DNA from: Enterocloster hominis (ex Liu et al. 2021)
GTDB taxonomy: Bacteria; Bacillota; Clostridia; Lachnospirales; Lachnospiraceae
Assembly (NCBI GenBank): GCA_014385265.1
Contig: JACRTJ010000006.1
Location: 1-64,000 of the forward strand
Direction of reading: 5' to 3'
Length of the DNA: 64,000 nucleotides
The translations under genes were made by a program, and so were the position numbers. How positions within the stretch are numbered: the first letter of the stretch is position 1; the number at the start of each line of letters is the position of its first letter. The notes beneath the pieces were generated by a model. That model was not told the origin of the DNA, made no database searches, and worked only from the letters and a program-made list of their open reading frames with translations. Below, in pieces: positions 60,520-64,000 of this stretch.

Positions 60520-61194
60520 TCACTCTTGAAGCGAAGGCAGTACCTCATCGATAGCTGCCATAACTTCATCTAGCATTTTCTGTTTATCTTGATCGCCCGC
60601 AATTACGGTTGCATTATACATTTCTGCAACTTTTTCGTACCGAGGCTTTCGGATTTCCAGGTAAATCGGATCAGGAATATCATCTTTCCTGGAACAACAG
60701 ACGTCTACAGGGGTCTTGATGTAAATAATCTTGTCCGGGCGCGGTGCATGCTTCCACTTACCATTCATCGTTTCTTCCATATATTCTTCGCCCAGATCCA
60801 AATTTGCCGCATAAGTCACGATGTTATCATATATATATCGATCCACCAGCAAGGTTGTACCAAAGAATCTCTTCATGCAAATCTTAAAGAAAATTTGTAA
60901 CTTAAATTCAATGGTCGTCAAAAAAGAAAAAATCTTATAAGCCCCACCTCTATTTGCGTTCTTCCGCAAACTTTCCAGGTACGCCTTGTAGTCTCCAGAA
61001 AAAGGATCACTATCCTTTTTCATTAAAATCTTTTTTCCAAGCTTAATGACACCCCGCAGGAAAACAATGACATAAGCTGCACGCACAATTTCAACTTTAT
61101 ACCCGCGCTTCTTCAGTTGTTTATAGGCATAATCGATACTTGTTGATTTGCCGGAACCATCCAAACCCATAAAACTAATCATTGCTGGTTTCAT
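60520..61194 (-). CDS. Thymidylate kinase-like P-loop kinase
   Basis: A 224-residue protein. Walker A is FMGLDGSGKST, and LLVDRYIYDNIVTYAANLDL is a DRY/DRF-type element like that of thymidylate kinases. PDKIIYIKTPVDVCCSRKDD fits the LID/base region. In a glycan cluster it is more likely a modified nucleoside or sugar kinase than the housekeeping Tmk; the insert FLRGVIKLGKKILMKKDSDP is unusual. The start overlaps the upstream GT4 stop by four bases. Confidence 0.78.
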   Translation of the reverse strand: MKPAMISFMGLDGSGKSTSIDYAYKQLKKRGYKVEIVRAAYVIVFLRGVIKLGKKILMKKDSDPFSGDYKAYLESLRKNANRGGAYKIFSFLTTIEFKLQIFFKICMKRFFGTTLLVDRYIYDNIVTYAANLDLGEEYMEETMNGKWKHAPRPDKIIYIKTPVDVCCSRKDDIPDPIYLEIRKPRYEKVAEMYNATVIAGDQDKQKMLDEVMAAIDEVLPSLQE

Positions 61195-62147
61195 GCATTT
61201 TCCTCCCGAACCATCCCCAAAACGCTCTGCGCCACTTCACTCCAAGAGCCTGTTTTTTCAAGTAAAGAATGGTCGCTCTTTTTCTTAATTACTTCAAGCA
61301 AAACCTCATCAAGCTGTTCTGCGCTGTCAAGCAACGTAATTGCACCCTCAGAGCCCGTGATTTCGTTTAGATTTTCAAAACTCTTATATCCAATTACAGG
61401 AACGCCACAGGACAGTGCTTCCATTACGGACAGTGGAATGCTGATTACAAACTCCGTGGATCTTGTAGGAAACAAATACGCATCTGCCATCTGGTATACT
61501 TCTTCTACATTTTCCAGATAGCCTTTATGTATTTTTACGTTTGCCTCATTGAGAACATGCACTACATTCTCATCCTCAAACATACCGCTTGCAACGACCA
61601 ACTTCTGGGCTGTATGGATTTTTGCGAAGTCCTCCAAACCGCGGCCCTTGGAACAATGTCCCACATGAATGATAAGTTGCTTTGATGGATCAAACCCGTA
61701 CTTCCTCTTGAGCTTTTTTTGCTGTTCTACAGAAACAGGTGTGAATTTCTCCGCTTTGATGCCCACAGAAAACAGCTTTTTATGTCTACCCGATGTGATT
61801 TTCACATCCTTCATGTCGCCTTCTGTGATTGAAAGATAGTTGCATTTCAGCGGATGCTTATCATTTTTTGTCATGAAATCAGCATCTGGTTTCTGCACCA
61901 AAACAATCCATGTGTTTTTGCATACCCTCGTAACAATCGAAGCCAAGCCATAGACCAGCTTATTCGCACGAGCAAAAATCATTGTGACATCTGCTCGTTT
62001 GGAATTCAGCACAATTTGTGGAATCTGCTTCAATCCAGAATAAAGTACAGTGTTCTCTTTTTCAAACTCTTTGGCTAAGTGAGTAGCGACATTTCGCATG
62101 CCCTCATTGACTTGCCCATTTACTGTTCCAATTACATGGATTACCAT
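61191..62147 (-). CDS. Family 4 glycosyltransferase
   Basis: A 318-residue GT4-like enzyme, somewhat short for the family. QLIIHVGHCSKGRGLEDFAK begins the donor domain. ADAYLFPTRSTEFVISIPLS and VMEALSCGVPVIGYKSFENL form the donor-binding end. The N-terminal domain (~residues 1-150) is compact. It is coupled to the kinase-like gene by the ATGA overlap. Confidence 0.85.
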   Translation of the reverse strand: MVIHVIGTVNGQVNEGMRNVATHLAKEFEKENTVLYSGLKQIPQIVLNSKRADVTMIFARANKLVYGLASIVTRVCKNTWIVLVQKPDADFMTKNDKHPLKCNYLSITEGDMKDVKITSGRHKKLFSVGIKAEKFTPVSVEQQKKLKRKYGFDPSKQLIIHVGHCSKGRGLEDFAKIHTAQKLVVASGMFEDENVVHVLNEANVKIHKGYLENVEEVYQMADAYLFPTRSTEFVISIPLSVMEALSCGVPVIGYKSFENLNEITGSEGAITLLDSAEQLDEVLLEVIKKKSDHSLLEKTGSWSEVAQSVLGMVREENA

Positions 62148-62163
62148 ACTTCACCTCTGTATC

Positions 62164-63621
62164 TTACTTCAGAAGACTGTCCTTCAGACGCCAAAATGCC
62201 TTCAAACTTCTCTTCAAATCTTCTGGATCGCGCAGACCACGAACAAGGCGGTGACCAATATACCATGGGCGCATATAGTACTTCTTTCTTGCATAGGCGC
62301 AGAAGTCAACCAGCTCCTGTGCAGAAAGCTCTGGAGTGTTAATGATGCAGTTTAAAGTTCCATCCTCATGGATATACTCATCATACTTACCATTAATATA
62401 ACCATTGCTCTTCGCCCAGTTATAAGCGCCTGTCCCCGGATAAGGAATCAGAGGGAAGAACTGTGCTGTATCCGTCTTAAAGCGCATAGCCGCAGCCAAC
62501 GTTTCTCTCATCGTCTCATGCGTCTCGCCCTGGTTACCTACCATATAGCAAGCGTGGATCATCAATCCCGCCTTACGAGCATTTGCAACATAAGCTTCAA
62601 TTTGCTCAACAGTAGTACCCTTATGGATATTTTTCAGAATCTGCTGGTTTACACTTTCAATGCCTGGGATAATCAGATGGCAACCCGCATTCTTCATTAG
62701 GCACATAGTCTCGTAGTCCAGATTCACACGAGCGTTGCACAGCCACCGAATCTTCTTATTGATACCTTTCTGAATCATCATATTGCAGATTTCAGAAACA
62801 CGCTGCTTGTGAATGGTAAAGGTATCATCCTCAAACACGATTTCCTTCACATCCGGGAAATTATTCACGATGTACTCAATTTCACCGATGACATTTTCCG
62901 GACTGCGCAGGCGATAGCGATGACCGTGGAGCGTCTGGGGATAAACGCAGAAGTTACACTGTGCCGGACAGCCACGTCCCGTGAAAATCTGAATAGAGGG
63001 GAAAGCTGCTGCCGGAAAAACATAGTCTGTCACACATAATCTGCGCTTGATAAATTCTGCGGCATAAGGAATCTCGTCCAGGTCAGTGATATGCTCTGCG
63101 TCGGGGTTGTGTACTACTTCCCCATCTTTGCGATAAGTCAAGCCACGAACAGTAGCAAGGTCAACACCATCACGAAGGGCGATGGCAGTATCACGCACAA
63201 TATAATCATATTCATGTCGCGCTAAACCATCAATCAGATCACAAATGCCCATGGTTTCATCTGGTGTTGCAGACGGATGAGTACCAACCAACATGGTAAA
63301 TGCATCTGGATACATGTTTTTGATTGTCTCTGCAAACTCCACGTCACTATAAATAGACGGCGTACTGGTGTCAAACACAAACAGCTTTGCATCAGCCGCT
63401 TCTTTCTTTACACGCTCAAGCGTTTGTTTTTTATTCATCTGCTTAGCCGGAGCGTCAATGAAAGCCACATCAAAGCCATTTTTCTCAGCAACACATGCTG
63501 CATAAATCAGCCAGAGCGGATAATACAGAACACCGCTATGTCCAATAGAAGGACTTCTGGATTCACGCGAAAACTTACCATATTCAGCCTTGAACGGGGG
63601 ATTGATAAAACAAACTTTCAT
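62164..63621 (-). CDS. B12-binding-type radical SAM protein
   Basis: A 485-residue protein. Residues ~1-180 resemble a cobalamin-binding Rossmann domain without the classical DxHxxG (MKVCFINPPF, LFVFDTSTPSIYSDVEFAET, VGTHPSATPDE). The radical SAM core carries CPAQCNFC and then ENVIGEIEYIVNNFPDVKEI and VFEDDTF. Members methylate or rearrange inactive carbons in natural products and glycolipids. In this cluster it probably modifies a sugar, lipid or aglycone. The start at MKVCFINPPF is preferred, with AGGAG seven bases upstream. Confidence 0.85.
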   Translation of the reverse strand: MKVCFINPPFKAEYGKFSRESRSPSIGHSGVLYYPLWLIYAACVAEKNGFDVAFIDAPAKQMNKKQTLERVKKEAADAKLFVFDTSTPSIYSDVEFAETIKNMYPDAFTMLVGTHPSATPDETMGICDLIDGLARHEYDYIVRDTAIALRDGVDLATVRGLTYRKDGEVVHNPDAEHITDLDEIPYAAEFIKRRLCVTDYVFPAAAFPSIQIFTGRGCPAQCNFCVYPQTLHGHRYRLRSPENVIGEIEYIVNNFPDVKEIVFEDDTFTIHKQRVSEICNMMIQKGINKKIRWLCNARVNLDYETMCLMKNAGCHLIIPGIESVNQQILKNIHKGTTVEQIEAYVANARKAGLMIHACYMVGNQGETHETMRETLAAAMRFKTDTAQFFPLIPYPGTGAYNWAKSNGYINGKYDEYIHEDGTLNCIINTPELSAQELVDFCAYARKKYYMRPWYIGHRLVRGLRDPEDLKRSLKAFWRLKDSLLK

Positions 63622-63631
63622 TTCCATTCTC

Positions 63632-64000
63632 CTATATTTGCTTCAAATTTTTGTATTTCATCAGACCTTTGACCACATACCAGCATTCATAATAAAACGC
63701 AGACAATGGGTTTAAGCCAATGTACCGATATGTATTCCAGTTCATCTTCGCCGCCTTGATTTTATTGCCCGACTTCGACGATTTTGCAATTCGATAAGTG
63801 AGCAGCGGCTCATCTACACCATAGGCTTTCTTCCCTTCTTTCAAGATACCAAGCCAGACTGCGAAATCCTCGTGCATCCCGTCACCGACTGCATAATACT
63901 TTTCATACAACTCCTTGCGTACTAGCGAAGAGGAATTAGACAATACATTCTGTTTCAGCAAATGACGATAAGTGACTTCCGATGGAGCATGAAGATACCA
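63632..64000 (-). CDS. Family 2 glycosyltransferase, C-terminal part (cut by window edge)
   Basis: At least 122 codons running off the right end. EVTYRHLLKQNVLSNSSSLV, MHEDFAVWLGILKEGKKAYG and LLTYRIAKSSKSGNK match the C-terminal half of WcaA-like GT2 enzymes, with the ED acidic catalytic region. The last residues are basic (LMKYKNLKQI). The N-terminal GT-A half lies outside. Confidence 0.82.
   Translation of the reverse strand, partial: WYLHAPSEVTYRHLLKQNVLSNSSSLVRKELYEKYYAVGDGMHEDFAVWLGILKEGKKAYGVDEPLLTYRIAKSSKSGNKIKAAKMNWNTYRYIGLNPLSAFYYECWYVVKGLMKYKNLKQI

Overview
The window looks like a chromosomal segment of an anaerobic, spore-forming, Gram-positive Clostridia member, most likely Lachnospiraceae. 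The reasons are spoIVA, PolC-type DNA polymerase III, the rseP/dxr/cdsA/uppS/frr/pyrH cluster, rubrerythrin, strong AGGAGG ribosome sites and a moderately GC-rich core. Nearly all genes lie on the minus strand. No species can be assigned from sequence reading alone.

Layout. 1-1608: 5' part of alaS behind a 39-codon membrane ORF. 1760-10950: LprI-like exported protein, rnhA, a beta-CASP metallo-hydrolase, spoIVA, gpsA, plsY, der and a PDZ/radical-SAM/DUF512 protein. 11156-12412: a long-form prs on the plus strand with its own promoter and terminator. 12428-17235: a PHP phosphoesterase, binding protein, fused permease, ATPase and DUF6506 operon. 17337-19502: a glycosyltransferase fused to a winged helix, and a DppA-like D-aminopeptidase. 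19651-19915: tRNA-Thr(CGT), tRNA-Glu(CTC) and tRNA-Pro(CGG). 20079-23036: a CsoR-controlled copper operon in which CopA carries a CopZ-like C-terminus. 23084-34072: polC-ispG-rseP-dxr-cdsA-uppS-frr-pyrH, one isoprenoid/envelope/translation operon read from a promoter with a structured leader.

34212-43127: flavin reductase, rubrerythrin, threonine aldolase with an overlapping Arg/Glu-rich protein, a palindrome-rich MITE-like segment, and a metal module (Fur-like protein, 26-aa peptide, DUF6110 and a P-type ATPase without CPC). The metal module has three copies of a GTTAG-N6-CTAAC operator and two promoters. An RsmH-like methyltransferase, a DUF362 protein and a GNAT follow. 43142-45779: a preQ1-I riboswitch and terminator control a nucleoside hydrolase, an ECF S component and a radical SAM enzyme. 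I read these as a queuosine/queuine salvage operon (QueK, transporter, QueL) with the GNAT attached.

45895-50373 is plastic DNA. It holds a PepT-like peptidase, a deleted copy and an intact copy of an Rpn/PD-(D/E)XK transposase-like gene, a dead phage tape-measure fragment, a Phd/RelE toxin-antitoxin pair, an orphan array of 22-bp repeats like IS21-family ends, and a gene tail. 50443-64000 is a visibly AT-richer surface polysaccharide cluster, all minus strand: FrhB-like protein, pyruvyl transferase, Wzx-like flippase, Wzy-like polymerase, GT4 enzymes, an acyltransferase and a GT4 both broken by frameshifts, an alkaline-phosphatase-fold protein, a thymidylate-kinase-like protein, a B12-type radical SAM protein and a truncated GT2.

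The strongest second-look items are the preQ1-controlled salvage operon with its attached GNAT, the metal module with tandem operators and an internal promoter over the fur stop codon, the CopA-CopZ fusion with a nested ribosome site, and the decaying genes in the polysaccharide cluster.
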